The notes below the pieces were generated by a model. It made no database searches and had not been told where the DNA came from. It was given only the letters and a program-made list of their open reading frames with translations. This document shows positions 25,356 through 36,786 of a stretch of 64,000 bases of DNA, one piece after another. Positions within the stretch are counted from its first letter, which is position 1. Every line of letters begins with the position of its first letter. The DNA lies in contig CACGKZ010000004.1 in the NCBI GenBank assembly GCA_902573835.1, positions 24,883 through 88,882 of the forward strand. The letters run 5' to 3'. The stretch comes from an uncultured Pelagibacteraceae bacterium. Lineage in GTDB: Bacteria > Pseudomonadota > Alphaproteobacteria > Pelagibacterales > Pelagibacteraceae. Position numbers and translations under genes: made by a program.

Positions 25356-27251
25356 ATGAATTTTAAAAATCTTTTAATGTGGGCGATCATAATTTTCCTA
25401 TCAGTGGGATTATTTAATATGTTTCAGGATCCCAAGAAAATCAACTCAAAAAATAATGAAATGGCTTTTTCGAGATTCTTAACTGAGGTCGACTCTGGAA
25501 GAGTGGTTGAAGTAGAAATTCAAGGAAATAATATTTCAGGTTTATTAGCTGATGGAAATAATTTTACTACATTTTCACCAAACTATCCAAACCTAGTTGA
25601 AAAATTATCTGAAAAAGGAGTTAGTATAACAGCTGCTCCAAAAGAGGATAAGATGCCTTCTTTACTAGGTATACTTTTATCGTGGTTCCCAATGTTATTA
25701 CTTATCGGAGTATGGATTTTTTTCATGCGTCAGATGCAAGGTGGAAAAGGCGGGGCAATGGGATTTGGAAGATCGAAAGCTAAATTATTAAACGAAGCAA
25801 CTGGCAAAGTTACTTTCAATGATGTTGCTGGTGTAGAAGAGGCAAAAGAAGAAGTAGAAGAAATCGTTGAATTTTTAAGAGATCCAAAAAAATTTAGCAG
25901 ACTTGGTGGAAAAATTCCAAAAGGCGCTTTATTAATTGGTCCTCCGGGCACAGGAAAAACTTTACTAGCAAAAGCTATTGCTGGTGAAGCAAATGTTCCG
26001 TTCTTTTCTATTTCAGGTTCTGATTTTGTTGAAATGTTTGTAGGTGTTGGAGCATCTAGAGTTAGAGACATGTTTGAACAAGGTAAAAAAAATTCACCAT
26101 GTATAATATTTATAGATGAAATTGATGCTGTAGGCAGAAGTAGAGGTGCCGGATTAGGTGGAGGAAATGACGAAAGAGAACAGACATTAAACCAGCTGTT
26201 AGTTGAAATGGATGGCTTTGATACAAATGAAGGAATAATATTAATTGCCGCAACCAACAGACCAGACGTTCTTGATCCTGCATTATTAAGACCAGGAAGA
26301 TTTGATAGACAAGTAGTAGTTGGTAATCCTGACATAATAGGTAGAGAGGCGATTTTAAAAGTACACATTAAAAAAATTAATACCGGACCAGATGTTAAAT
26401 TGAGAACAATAGCTAGGGGAACACCTGGTTTTTCAGGTGCAGACTTAGCTAATCTTGTAAACGAGTCAGCTCTTTTAGCAGCGAGAAAAAATAAAAGGGT
26501 CGTAACAATGTCAGATGTTGAAGAAGCTAAAGATAAAGTAATGATGGGTGCAGAAAGAAGATCAATGGTTATGAGTGAAGATGAGAAAAAACTTACTGCA
26601 TACCATGAGGGTGGTCACGCTATAGTTGCTTTAAATGAAAAAGCTTCAGACCCTATTCACAAGGCCACAATTATTCCTCGAGGAAGAGCATTAGGAATGG
26701 TAATGAGACTTCCAGAGAGGGACCAATTATCAGTTACAAGAGAAAAAATGCATTCGGATATAGCTGTTGCAATGGGAGGGAGAATTGCTGAAGAAATTAT
26801 TTTTGGTCATGATAAAGTTACCTCTGGTGCTTCATCGGACATCGACATGGTAACAAAAATGGCAAAAAATATGGTTACGAAATATGGAATGAGTGCAGAA
26901 TTAGGAACAATTTCATATGGAGAAAACGAGGAAGAAGTTTTTTTAGGTAGGTCGGTTACTAAGCAACAGAATATGTCAGAAGAAACTGCAAGAAAAGTTG
27001 ACTCTGAAGTTAAAAAGATAGTTGATAAAGGATATGAAAGAGCAAGAGCAGTTTTAACAGAAAAAATTGATGATCTTCACAAAATTGCTAAAGCTTTATT
27101 AGTTTATGAAACTTTATCTGGAGATGAAATTAGAGATTTAATCTTAAAAGATAAAAAACCGACTAGATCATTTGAGAGTGATCCTAAAGAAGACACTAAA
27201 GAAACTTCAGCTTTAGGAACTATTGGTTTGAAACCGAAGCCTGTAGTTTAA
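25356..27251 (+). CDS. ftsH: ATP-dependent zinc metalloprotease FtsH
   Basis: The 631-residue protein has two N-terminal membrane spans (about residues 5-22 and 105-125). The AAA domain has Walker A GPPGTGKT, Walker [12 protein letters not shown] and the SRH region [20 protein letters not shown]. The protease site HEGGH follows in [13 protein letters not shown]. It degrades membrane and regulatory proteins, including RpoH in related species; rpoH lies at 31753. A 94-base gap upstream probably holds its promoter. Confidence 0.98.
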   Translation: MNFKNLLMWAIIIFLSVGLFNMFQDPKKINSKNNEMAFSRFLTEVDSGRVVEVEIQGNNISGLLADGNNFTTFSPNYPNLVEKLSEKGVSITAAPKEDKMPSLLGILLSWFPMLLLIGVWIFFMRQMQGGKGGAMGFGRSKAKLLNEATGKVTFNDVAGVEEAKEEVEEIVEFLRDPKKFSRLGGKIPKGALLIGPPGTGKTLLAKAIAGEANVPFFSISGSDFVEMFVGVGASRVRDMFEQGKKNSPCIIFIDEIDAVGRSRGAGLGGGNDEREQTLNQLLVEMDGFDTNEGIILIAATNRPDVLDPALLRPGRFDRQVVVGNPDIIGREAILKVHIKKINTGPDVKLRTIARGTPGFSGADLANLVNESALLAARKNKRVVTMSDVEEAKDKVMMGAERRSMVMSEDEKKLTAYHEGGHAIVALNEKASDPIHKATIIPRGRALGMVMRLPERDQLSVTREKMHSDIAVAMGGRIAEEIIFGHDKVTSGASSDIDMVTKMAKNMVTKYGMSAELGTISYGENEEEVFLGRSVTKQQNMSEETARKVDSEVKKIVDKGYERARAVLTEKIDDLHKIAKALLVYETLSGDEIRDLILKDKKPTRSFESDPKEDTKETSALGTIGLKPKPVV

Positions 27252-27254
27252 TTA

Positions 27255-28316
27255 ATGATCAAATATTACACAAGAGCGTGTAATTTCAAATACGGATTAA
27301 AAGCAAAAAGTTTAATTAAGGCTAAAAAAGCACTACCTTTATGTGGTGATAAAAATATATCTTTTGATGAAGTAGAGATAATTACTCGTAGTAAAAAAAA
27401 AATTGATACTAAAATTATAAAATTAAAAAAAATAAATAAACTGAACCCAACCCTAAGGTATAAAGTACGTAAGGATTTGAAGAAAATAACTTCAAAAAGA
27501 AAAAACTTTCTTAAACATGTAGATTTTGCCAAACCATCTATAATGGGAATTCTTAACCTAACTCCTGATAGTTTCTCTGATGGCGGCAAATTTAATGAGA
27601 ATAAAAAATCTCTTAAACACACCAAAGAAATGATACTATCAGGAGCAAATATTATAGATGTAGGGGGAGAGTCTACCAGACCAGGTTCAAAAACAATTCA
27701 TCCAGATATTGAGTGGCAAAGAGTAAAGTTTGTAATAAGTAAATTTAAAAAAAAATATAAAAAAACGTGTCTCTCTATTGATACAAGAAAATCTGATTTA
27801 ATGACAAAAAGTATTAAGCAAGGGGTAGATTTAATCAATGATGTATCCGGTTTTATCTATGACAAAAATTCATTACCAAAATTAAAAAAATACAATATTG
27901 CAAAAGTCCTTCATCATATGAAGGGGACACCAGATAATATGCAAAAAAATCCTAATTATAAAAATGTGTTGTTAGATATCTATGATTTTTTTGAAATAAG
28001 TATTAATAAAAGATTAGACAATAAAAAAATTGTTTTAGACCCTGGTATTGGTTTTGGTAAAAATTTGAAACATAATTTGACTTTAATTTCCAAAATATCT
28101 TTGTTTCATAGTCTTGGTTTTCCAATTTTAATTGGCACTTCAAGAAAAAGATTTATCAATCAAATTTCTGGAAAGTATGATAGCGATGAAAGAATAGGTG
28201 GAACAATAGCTTCAATTCTTTTTTTATTATCTCAGGGAGTGCAAATTTTTAGGGTGCACAACGTAAAAGAGGTAAAACAGGGGATTTTAGTGTTTAAAAA
28301 AATTATATCGAATTAA
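27255..28316 (+). CDS. folP: dihydropteroate synthase with N-terminal extension
   Basis: The catalytic part has MGILNLTPDSFSDGGKF, GGESTRPGS, SIDTRKSD, LINDVSGF, LDPGIGFGKN and GTSRKRFI, the full DHPS set. It joins p-aminobenzoate to the pterin in folate synthesis. About 90 residues precede the first motif; they are very Lys-rich and I recognise no domain in them. The extension is in frame with a start 3 bases after ftsH and I see no better start. Confidence 0.93.
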   Translation: MIKYYTRACNFKYGLKAKSLIKAKKALPLCGDKNISFDEVEIITRSKKKIDTKIIKLKKINKLNPTLRYKVRKDLKKITSKRKNFLKHVDFAKPSIMGILNLTPDSFSDGGKFNENKKSLKHTKEMILSGANIIDVGGESTRPGSKTIHPDIEWQRVKFVISKFKKKYKKTCLSIDTRKSDLMTKSIKQGVDLINDVSGFIYDKNSLPKLKKYNIAKVLHHMKGTPDNMQKNPNYKNVLLDIYDFFEISINKRLDNKKIVLDPGIGFGKNLKHNLTLISKISLFHSLGFPILIGTSRKRFINQISGKYDSDERIGGTIASILFLLSQGVQIFRVHNVKEVKQGILVFKKIISN

Positions 28317-29647
28317 TGAAAAACAAATATTTTGGTACAGATGGCATAAGAGGAACTGTTAATAAAGGAAACATAACAGGAGAAAAATTTTTTAAATTTG
28401 GTTTAGCATCTGCCACATATTTTAAGAATCAAAAAAAATCTAAACAAATTGCAATTATTGCAAAAGATACAAGGTTATCAGGCTATACTTTAGAACCAGC
28501 TTTAGTTTCTGGTTTAGTTTCAGGAGGTATGCATGTATTTACTTTGGGTCCTCTACCAACCAATGGACTGGCCATGTTAACAAAATCTATGAAGGCTAAT
28601 ATGGGCATTATGATAACTGCTTCGCACAACCCTTTTTATGACAATGGTTTAAAGTTATTTGGCCCAGATGGTATGAAGTTATCAGATAAAATTGAAAAGA
28701 AAATAGAAAAATTAATTGATACAAAAAATACTAAACAACTTACAAATCCCAAATTATTAGGCAGGGTAAAAAGATTAGAAGATGGAAATGACAAGTATAT
28801 TAAAATTCTTAAAAATAATTTTCCAAAAAATTTTAACTTAAAAGGTACTAAAATTGTTTTAGACTGTGCTAATGGAGCTTCTTATAAAGCCGCACCAAAG
28901 CTTTTAAAAGAACTTGGAGCAAAGGTCTTTTCAATTGGAATTAAACCAGACGGTTTAAATATAAACAAAAGATGTGGATCTACTTACCCATCTAAAATTA
29001 GATTGGCCGTAAAGAAGCTAAAAGCAAACCTTGGCATTTCTTTTGATGGCGATGCTGATAGAATTATTATGTGTGATGAAAGAGGAAAAATTATTGATGG
29101 AGACCAAATTATTGCAATGCTAGCAAGAAGATGGAAGTCCAAAAGAATTCTTAAAGGAGGGGTGGTAGGGACATTAATGTCTAATTATGGACTAGAAAAA
29201 TTTTTAAAAAATCAAAAAATAAAATTCTCAAGATCAAAAGTAGGCGACAGGTATGTCAAAGAAAAAATGAAAAGACTAAATTTTAATTTAGGTGGCGAGC
29301 AATCTGGACACATTATTTTGGGTAAATTTGCAACCACTGGTGATGGTTTGCTTGTTGCGCTTGAGGTTTTATTTTCTTTAAGAAAAGGAAAAAAAGCCAG
29401 TGACTTACTGGATGTTTTTAAGCCAGTACCACAAATTTTGGAAAATGTTATTGTAAAAAATAAGAATATAATAAATAAATTTAAGTGCAAAAATGCTGTC
29501 AAAAAAGCTAATAAATTAATGGGCCAAAAAGGTAGAATTCTTGTACGAAAATCTGGAACGGAACCAAAGATAAGAATAATGGCGGAGTCATATGACAAAA
29601 GTTTAATTTTAAAATGTATTAAAATAATAAAAAATTCTATAAAATAA
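28316..29647 (+). CDS. glmM: phosphoglucosamine mutase
   Basis: The 443-residue protein has KYFGTDGIRGTVN at the start and the phosphoserine loop TASHNPFYDNGLKLF. The metal loop SFDGDADRIIM, the sugar loop GGEQSGH and the phosphate loop RKSGTEPKIR follow. It makes glucosamine-1-phosphate for UDP-GlcNAc, which feeds peptidoglycan and surface glycan. Its ATG overlaps the folP stop by one base. Confidence 0.97.
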   Translation: MKNKYFGTDGIRGTVNKGNITGEKFFKFGLASATYFKNQKKSKQIAIIAKDTRLSGYTLEPALVSGLVSGGMHVFTLGPLPTNGLAMLTKSMKANMGIMITASHNPFYDNGLKLFGPDGMKLSDKIEKKIEKLIDTKNTKQLTNPKLLGRVKRLEDGNDKYIKILKNNFPKNFNLKGTKIVLDCANGASYKAAPKLLKELGAKVFSIGIKPDGLNINKRCGSTYPSKIRLAVKKLKANLGISFDGDADRIIMCDERGKIIDGDQIIAMLARRWKSKRILKGGVVGTLMSNYGLEKFLKNQKIKFSRSKVGDRYVKEKMKRLNFNLGGEQSGHIILGKFATTGDGLLVALEVLFSLRKGKKASDLLDVFKPVPQILENVIVKNKNIINKFKCKNAVKKANKLMGQKGRILVRKSGTEPKIRIMAESYDKSLILKCIKIIKNSIK

Positions 29648-31752
<2,105 letters not shown>

Positions 31753-32649
31753 TTATTTTTTAGGAAGCAAGTTTTTTGATTTACTTGCATTAATCATAGA
31801 TTTTTGAAGTTTTTCAAAAGCTTTTGTTTCAATTTGTCTAACTCTTTCTCTACTAATTTTAAATTTTTCACTTAACTCTTCTAAAGTTTTAGGGTTTTCA
31901 CTTAATCTTCTTGCTTTTAAAATATCAGCTTCCCTCTTATCAAGAATGCTCATAGAATTATTTAATAATTCTTTTCTATCATCAAACTCTTGTTTTTGAG
32001 ATAAAAGTAATTCTTGATCTAAGTTTTCATCCACCAACCAATCTTGCCATTCGTCAGCTTCACCAGCTTTGATGGGAGTGTTGAGAGACTTCTCCTGCCC
32101 CATCATTCTTCTGTTCATATTAATGACCTCTTCTGAGTCAACATCCAATCTTTTAGAAATTTCTTTAACTTGATTATCTCTTAAATCTCCTTCTTGGCCA
32201 GGTGCTATTTGATTTTTAATTTTTTTAAGATTAAAAAAAAGTTTCTTTTGAGCTGTTGTCGTCCCCATTTTTACTAAACTCCATGATCTCAAAACATATT
32301 CTTGTATAGAAGCTTTGATCCACCACATTGCGTATGTTGCCAGTCTAAATCCTTTATCCGGATCAAATTTTTTAACTGCTTGCATCAAACCTATATTTCC
32401 TTCAGAAATTAACTCATTCACAGGCAGACCGTATCCTCTGTACCCCATAGCAATTTTTGCTACTAATCTTAAATGGCTTGTAACTAATTTGTGCGCTGCT
32501 TTAAGGTTACCTCTTTCCCTCCAATTTTTTGCTAGCATGTACTCTTCCTCTGCGTCAAGCATTGGAAATTTTTTAATTTGAGATAAATATAAAGATAAAC
32601 TTCCTGAAGCAGGAGAAGGTAAATTAGTAATCTCTTTATCTTTCGTCAT
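31753..32649 (-). CDS. rpoH: RNA polymerase sigma factor RpoH (sigma-32)
   Basis: The 298-residue protein has sigma region 2 (NLISEGNIGLMQAVKKFDPD and FRLATYAMWWIKASIQEYVL). The RpoH box QKKLFFNLKKIKNQ follows, with region 4 (LEELSEKFKISRERVRQIET) near the end. Region 2.4 with the RpoH box separates it from RpoD. It directs heat-shock genes. FtsH, its usual protease, is encoded 4.5 kb away. Confidence 0.95.
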   Translation of the reverse strand: MTKDKEITNLPSPASGSLSLYLSQIKKFPMLDAEEEYMLAKNWRERGNLKAAHKLVTSHLRLVAKIAMGYRGYGLPVNELISEGNIGLMQAVKKFDPDKGFRLATYAMWWIKASIQEYVLRSWSLVKMGTTTAQKKLFFNLKKIKNQIAPGQEGDLRDNQVKEISKRLDVDSEEVINMNRRMMGQEKSLNTPIKAGEADEWQDWLVDENLDQELLLSQKQEFDDRKELLNNSMSILDKREADILKARRLSENPKTLEELSEKFKISRERVRQIETKAFEKLQKSMINASKSKNLLPKK

Positions 32650-32671
32650 AATTAAAAGACTATATATAATT

Positions 32672-33655
32672 TTAATTCTTTAAACTTTCAAGATAATCAA
32701 CTAATTTTTTAAATTTTAAGGGCAATTTTGTTTTAAACTCAATTTTTTTTAAACTTTTTGGATGATCAAATCCCAATGTAGATGCGTGTAAAACTTGACC
32801 TTTAAATGAATTCAAGATTTTTTCAAACGTTGTATCAATTTTTTTAAATTTAATGTTTTTTTTACGGTATTTTTGATCTCCGAGTAAGCTAGTTCCTTTA
32901 TAAATCATATGAACTCTTATTTGATGAGTTCTTCCAGTTTTTAATTCAAATTCAATTAAACTTATTTTAGGAATATCTTTTTTGTTAAATACTTTTATAA
33001 TTGAATATTTTGTTATAGCCTTTTTTCCCTTAAACTCATCAGTCGTCATAAGTTGTCTATTTTTTTTACTTCTCGTAATAAATGTCTCAATCGTACCTTT
33101 AAGAGGTCTTAATACTCCCCAAATAAGCGCAATATATTTTCTTTTAATTGAATGTTCACTAAATTGCCGACCTAAATCAGCGTGAGTAAAATTATTTTTT
33201 GCAACGACTAACAATCCACTAGTATCTTTATCTATTCTATGAACAATTCCTGGTCTAGTTGATCCGCTTAAATTAGATAATTTTTTTTTATATTTTCCAA
33301 CTAAAACATTTACTAATGTATTGTTCTTATTTCCTGCACCTGGATGTACAACCATGCCTTGCGGCTTATTAATAATCATTAAGTCTCTATCCTCATAAAC
33401 TATTTCTAATTTTTTCTTAAAAGGCATTATCTTTTTGTTTATATCCTCATGAAAAGTTAAATTAATTTCATCATTGTCTTTAATTTTTTTTGACTGAGCA
33501 TCTACAATAATATTATTAACTGTTACCTTTTTTTGATTAATTAACTTTTTAATATTAGATCTTGTCGTCTCTTTTAATTTTTCAGACAAAAAAATATCAA
33601 TTCTTTTTCCTTTATCTGAAGAGGTAGATAATATTTTAATTGTTTTATTTTTCAT
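32672..33655 (-). CDS. rluD: RluD-family 23S rRNA pseudouridine synthase
   Basis: I use the ATG at 33655 (MKNKTIKIL); a longer frame to 33691 would run into the tRNA-Arg gene. The 327-residue protein has an N-terminal S4 domain (IDIFLSEKLKETTRSNIKKL). The catalytic motif VHRIDKDTSGLLVVAKN holds the Asp, and TGRTHQIRVHM follows. RluD, RluC and RluA are hard to tell apart. The length and S4 domain favour RluD or RluC. Confidence 0.88.
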   Translation of the reverse strand: MKNKTIKILSTSSDKGKRIDIFLSEKLKETTRSNIKKLINQKKVTVNNIIVDAQSKKIKDNDEINLTFHEDINKKIMPFKKKLEIVYEDRDLMIINKPQGMVVHPGAGNKNNTLVNVLVGKYKKKLSNLSGSTRPGIVHRIDKDTSGLLVVAKNNFTHADLGRQFSEHSIKRKYIALIWGVLRPLKGTIETFITRSKKNRQLMTTDEFKGKKAITKYSIIKVFNKKDIPKISLIEFELKTGRTHQIRVHMIYKGTSLLGDQKYRKKNIKFKKIDTTFEKILNSFKGQVLHASTLGFDHPKSLKKIEFKTKLPLKFKKLVDYLESLKN

Positions 33656-33676
33656 TTGATTTAAATTACTACTTGT

Positions 33677-33753
33677 GCGTTCGTAGCTCAACTGGATAGA
33701 GCGTCTGACTTCGGATCAGAAGGTTGAGGGTTCAAATCCTTCCGGGCGCACCA
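33677..33753 (+). tRNA. tRNA-Arg (TCG)
   Basis: The 77-base cloverleaf has acceptor GCGTTCG/CGGGCGC (two G-U pairs) and D-arm GCTCAACTGGATAGAGC. Its anticodon arm is TCTGA CTTCGGA TCAGA (TCG) and the T-loop is TTCAAAT, with CCA encoded. All canonical loops are present, in contrast with the tRNA at 3485. A surface-glycan module starts right behind it on the other strand. Confidence 0.95.
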
Positions 33754-33755
33754 TG

Positions 33756-34562
33756 TCAAGCGATCCAATTTTTCAACATATCTTGATTTTTTTGAATATA
33801 ATCTGGAAAGGTATCGTCTATGCTAACTTTTTTAATTTTAAAACCACGTTCAAATACATCTTCTCCTTTTTGAATTTTATCTCTTATTTTTGACTCGTCT
33901 GTTAAATGCTCCTTATTGAATTCTCCATGCGCGAAAGATCTTATTTTTTTTGAAATATTTTCTGCACTTTGTAAATAAGCAAAATGCCAACCACCATTCT
34001 CAATAATTTGTATATTTTTTGGCTTATCAATCCGCCAAAAAGGATATTTTTTAATCTTTAAATTTCTCAACCATTGAGGGGATTTTAAATTTTTTTTTAA
34101 ACAAATTTTTGAACCATGCCAATTATTTTCATTTAAATTTAATAAATTAATCTTATACATAAACATTTTTTGTGAAAATACTCCAAAGTTTTTTTTATTG
34201 AAAAAATTCAATTTATTCAAATCTGGAATTTCATCAACATCAGATAAAATTATTAAATCGTCATCATCTGCTTTATTGAGGATTCTCATCAATGAGTTTC
34301 TTTGATGTTGTTCAACCAAAGACTCTCCACCTACATGTGGTTTTTTTATTTTTTCTGGAGTATCATCGACAATAATATACCTAATTTTTCTTTTAAATTT
34401 TTTGTACTTACTAATATCAAATTGTAATTTTTTTTCTTTTCCTTGATGGTTAACTGTAGACTCAACTATTACAAAATAGTCCACGAACTCATTTAAAATA
34501 TTAAATCTTAAATCAGCTATATGTTCTTCGTTAAAATATTGAAAGCAATCATATATTGCCAT
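33756..34562 (-). CDS. glycosyltransferase family 17-like protein
   Basis: The 268-residue protein starts IYDCFQYFNEEHIADLRFNI and FVDYFVIVESTVNHQGKEK, with LIILSDVDEIPDL in the middle. This D.DEIP block and NE...L..R...L...VD.FVI.E pattern are those of GT17 enzymes, which add GlcNAc in eukaryotic glycoproteins. Bacterial homologues occur in surface loci with unknown acceptors. WHFAYLQSAE is a further family segment. The stop is 3 bases from the tRNA-Arg end. Confidence 0.8.
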   Translation of the reverse strand: MAIYDCFQYFNEEHIADLRFNILNEFVDYFVIVESTVNHQGKEKKLQFDISKYKKFKRKIRYIIVDDTPEKIKKPHVGGESLVEQHQRNSLMRILNKADDDDLIILSDVDEIPDLNKLNFFNKKNFGVFSQKMFMYKINLLNLNENNWHGSKICLKKNLKSPQWLRNLKIKKYPFWRIDKPKNIQIIENGGWHFAYLQSAENISKKIRSFAHGEFNKEHLTDESKIRDKIQKGEDVFERGFKIKKVSIDDTFPDYIQKNQDMLKNWIA

Positions 34563-34565
34563 AAT

Positions 34566-35273
34566 TTATTTTTTAGTAAAAGTCGTTAAGCCTATTTTTT
34601 TTCCTTCAATTTTAGATGAAGAACAATGTAAATTAGTTCTATCAAAAATTAGCATAGAACCTAGTTCCCATTCATAAACTAATTCAATTTCCAGACCTAA
34701 AAGATTATCTATTTTTTCGTGTTTTAAAAATTTTTGGTGATCATCAACATTAAAAGGCTTATTTCCAAACATTCCAATGTGTTTATTTGATCTAATATTT
34801 TGCCCATAATTTAGTTTTGTTTTTTCTAATTCTTTTTTGTCAATTGTAAAATTAGTAGATTTTCCATAGTACCTATTTTTGAAAATCACTGTGCTACCAA
34901 CTGGGGTAAGAGGTATCAAGCTTTGTTTATAAATTAAATCTTCAAAATTAAATCCCCCATCAATATGCAAACCTATCGGATTATAGCTTTCTTGAAAAAG
35001 TCCATAAATTATTTCTCCATTATCTGTTTTTAAATTATCATAATTAAAATCACCAATTTCATTTTTTAATTTTTTATAAAATAATTCCTCTAATTCTTTT
35101 CCATATTCTTTTAACCACCTTTTTTTAATAACATTTTGTTTTTTGTTATGAACTGTTGTTGGTAATTGTTCGTAAAGCTTAAGAAACTTATCAATTTCAT
35201 CTTTACTAAATAAATTTTTAATTACTTTCGGAGGACTTTCATTTTTTTTAATTTCTTCTATTTTATTATGCAT
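34566..35273 (-). CDS. probable 2OG-Fe(II) oxygenase-like protein
   Basis: The 235-residue protein has IGLHIDGGF (H.D) about residue 117 and FDRTNLHCSSSKIEGKKIGL near the C-terminus. This supplies a distal His with a basic residue about ten positions later, as in prolyl-hydroxylase-like dioxygenases. The order fits the double-stranded beta-helix fold, but overall similarity is weak to my eye. It lies between a glycosyltransferase and an ABC exporter, so a glycan or lipid hydroxylation is possible. No firm function is offered. Confidence 0.5.
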   Translation of the reverse strand: MHNKIEEIKKNESPPKVIKNLFSKDEIDKFLKLYEQLPTTVHNKKQNVIKKRWLKEYGKELEELFYKKLKNEIGDFNYDNLKTDNGEIIYGLFQESYNPIGLHIDGGFNFEDLIYKQSLIPLTPVGSTVIFKNRYYGKSTNFTIDKKELEKTKLNYGQNIRSNKHIGMFGNKPFNVDDHQKFLKHEKIDNLLGLEIELVYEWELGSMLIFDRTNLHCSSSKIEGKKIGLTTFTKK

Positions 35274-36065
35274 TTATTCCCCAACATTTATCAAAGTTCC
35301 TCTAATTTTTGCCCCAGCATATGAAATATAAAAAACTGCAACTCCTAGCATGAAGTAAAAAACAGAAATGGTTATAGCTAAAAATATTTGAGTATAACTT
35401 ATAATATCATTAATTAAAATGTTTCTCATTTCTTCAAAAATATGAACTAAAGGTAGTATTTTTGCAATTATCTGTAACCATTCAGGTAAGATTTCTATAG
35501 GGTAATATATGCATCCTAATGGAGCTAAAAAAAATAGACTTGCCCAGGCAATATTTTCAAATGAAGGACCAAATCTAATTAATCCAGAAGTTACCAATAA
35601 ACCTAAAGTAATTCCAAAAATATAAAGACTTAATAATAAAGATATTAGGGGTAAACCAATTTTAAAAATAGAAACTCCAAACAATGGAATTGCAAGCAAT
35701 GCAGCTGGAACCATGCCAATCAGAGTCCTTACAATTGCTGTTAGTGTCAAAGCAGCAATAATTTCTTTAATTTTAATTGGTGAAATAAATAAATTTGTAA
35801 AATTCCTACTCCATATCTCCTCTAAAAACATCATGTTATAACTTATACTTGATCTAAATAGAAAATCGTAAAGTATGGCTGCAGATAAAATTACACCAAC
35901 AGTATTATTATAATAAGACGAACTTAAAGTAAAAAACTTTGATATAAACCCCCACAAAAATATTTGGATACTTGGCCAATAAATTAAATCTAAAATTCTT
36001 GGAAAAGAACTTTTGATTAAATAAAAATGTCTCAAACTTAGACCGTAAACTTTATTCCAATTCAT
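35274..36065 (-). CDS. ABC-2 type transporter permease
   Basis: The 263-residue protein has six hydrophobic segments and the ABC-2 pattern around FLAPLGCIYYPIEILPEWLQIIAKILPLVH split over the last loop (P.E.LP.WLQ....LPL.H). This family exports glycans, lipids or drugs as a dimer with a separate ATPase. It overlaps the ATPase gene at 36052 by 14 bases. Neighbouring glycosyltransferase and oxygenase genes favour a glycan or lipid substrate. Confidence 0.88.
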   Translation of the reverse strand: MNWNKVYGLSLRHFYLIKSSFPRILDLIYWPSIQIFLWGFISKFFTLSSSYYNNTVGVILSAAILYDFLFRSSISYNMMFLEEIWSRNFTNLFISPIKIKEIIAALTLTAIVRTLIGMVPAALLAIPLFGVSIFKIGLPLISLLLSLYIFGITLGLLVTSGLIRFGPSFENIAWASLFFLAPLGCIYYPIEILPEWLQIIAKILPLVHIFEEMRNILINDIISYTQIFLAITISVFYFMLGVAVFYISYAGAKIRGTLINVGE

Positions 36066-36786
36066 TTTTGTTCCTTGCTAATTTTAAAAAAGTATCTTCT
36101 AAATTATTTCTACCGTGTTTTTCAATTAAAGATCGACATGTTCCTCTATCAACTATCTCACCCTCTTTCATCATTATGACTTGGTCACAAAGTCTTTCTA
36201 CCTCGTTCATGTTATGTGATGCTAATAGTATTGAAACTTTATTTTTTGACTTATAATCTTGTATATATTTTCTGACAAAATCTCCTATATCAGGATCTAA
36301 ACTAGCAGTTGGTTCATCTAAAAATAAAATTTTAGGATTGTTTATAAGTGATTTTGCTAAAGAAACTCTATTTTTTTGTCCAGATGATAACTCTCCTGTT
36401 TTCTTATTTAAAAACAAACTTAAATTTAAGTCTTCAGATATTTCTTGTATTCTTTTTGTTAAATCTTTCACACCGTATAATCTACCGTATATTTCCAAGT
36501 TCTCTTTGACGGTTAATTTTTTAGGTAATTCAACATATGGTGATGCAAAATTAAATTGACTTAATATTTTTTCTCTATTTAGATTTTCAAAATTTTTATC
36601 ATCTATAAGAATTTCACCATTTGTCGGCTTAATTAATCCAAGGAGCATTCCTATGGTAGTTGTTTTTCCACATCCGTTAGGTCCTAGAACACCCAATGTT
36701 TGTCCATCATTAATATTAAAGTTTATATTCTTTACCGCGGTAAAGCCTTTAAACTTTTTAACTAAATTTTTTACTTCTAATTTCAT
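36052..36786 (-). CDS. ABC transporter ATP-binding protein
   Basis: The 244-residue protein has Walker A LGPNGCGKTTTIG, the Q-loop near NFASPYVEL, the signature LSSGQKNRVSLA and Walker B ILFLDEPTASLDP, then the switch His in LLASHNMNEVE. It powers the permease encoded next to it. The first base of its stop-side neighbour tsaC is shared (one-base overlap with the tsaC stop). Confidence 0.95.
   Translation of the reverse strand: MKLEVKNLVKKFKGFTAVKNINFNINDGQTLGVLGPNGCGKTTTIGMLLGLIKPTNGEILIDDKNFENLNREKILSQFNFASPYVELPKKLTVKENLEIYGRLYGVKDLTKRIQEISEDLNLSLFLNKKTGELSSGQKNRVSLAKSLINNPKILFLDEPTASLDPDIGDFVRKYIQDYKSKNKVSILLASHNMNEVERLCDQVIMMKEGEIVDRGTCRSLIEKHGRNNLEDTFLKLARNKNELE

Noticed and set aside
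25730..26368. 212-codon open frame on the minus strand inside ftsH
   Set aside because: It is exactly opposite the conserved AAA domain of ftsH, has Ser/Pro/Leu-rich shadow composition and no ribosome site.
33656..33691. Longer N-terminus for the RluD-type gene
   Set aside because: It would overlap the tRNA-Arg gene; the ATG at 33655 gives a normal S4 domain start.
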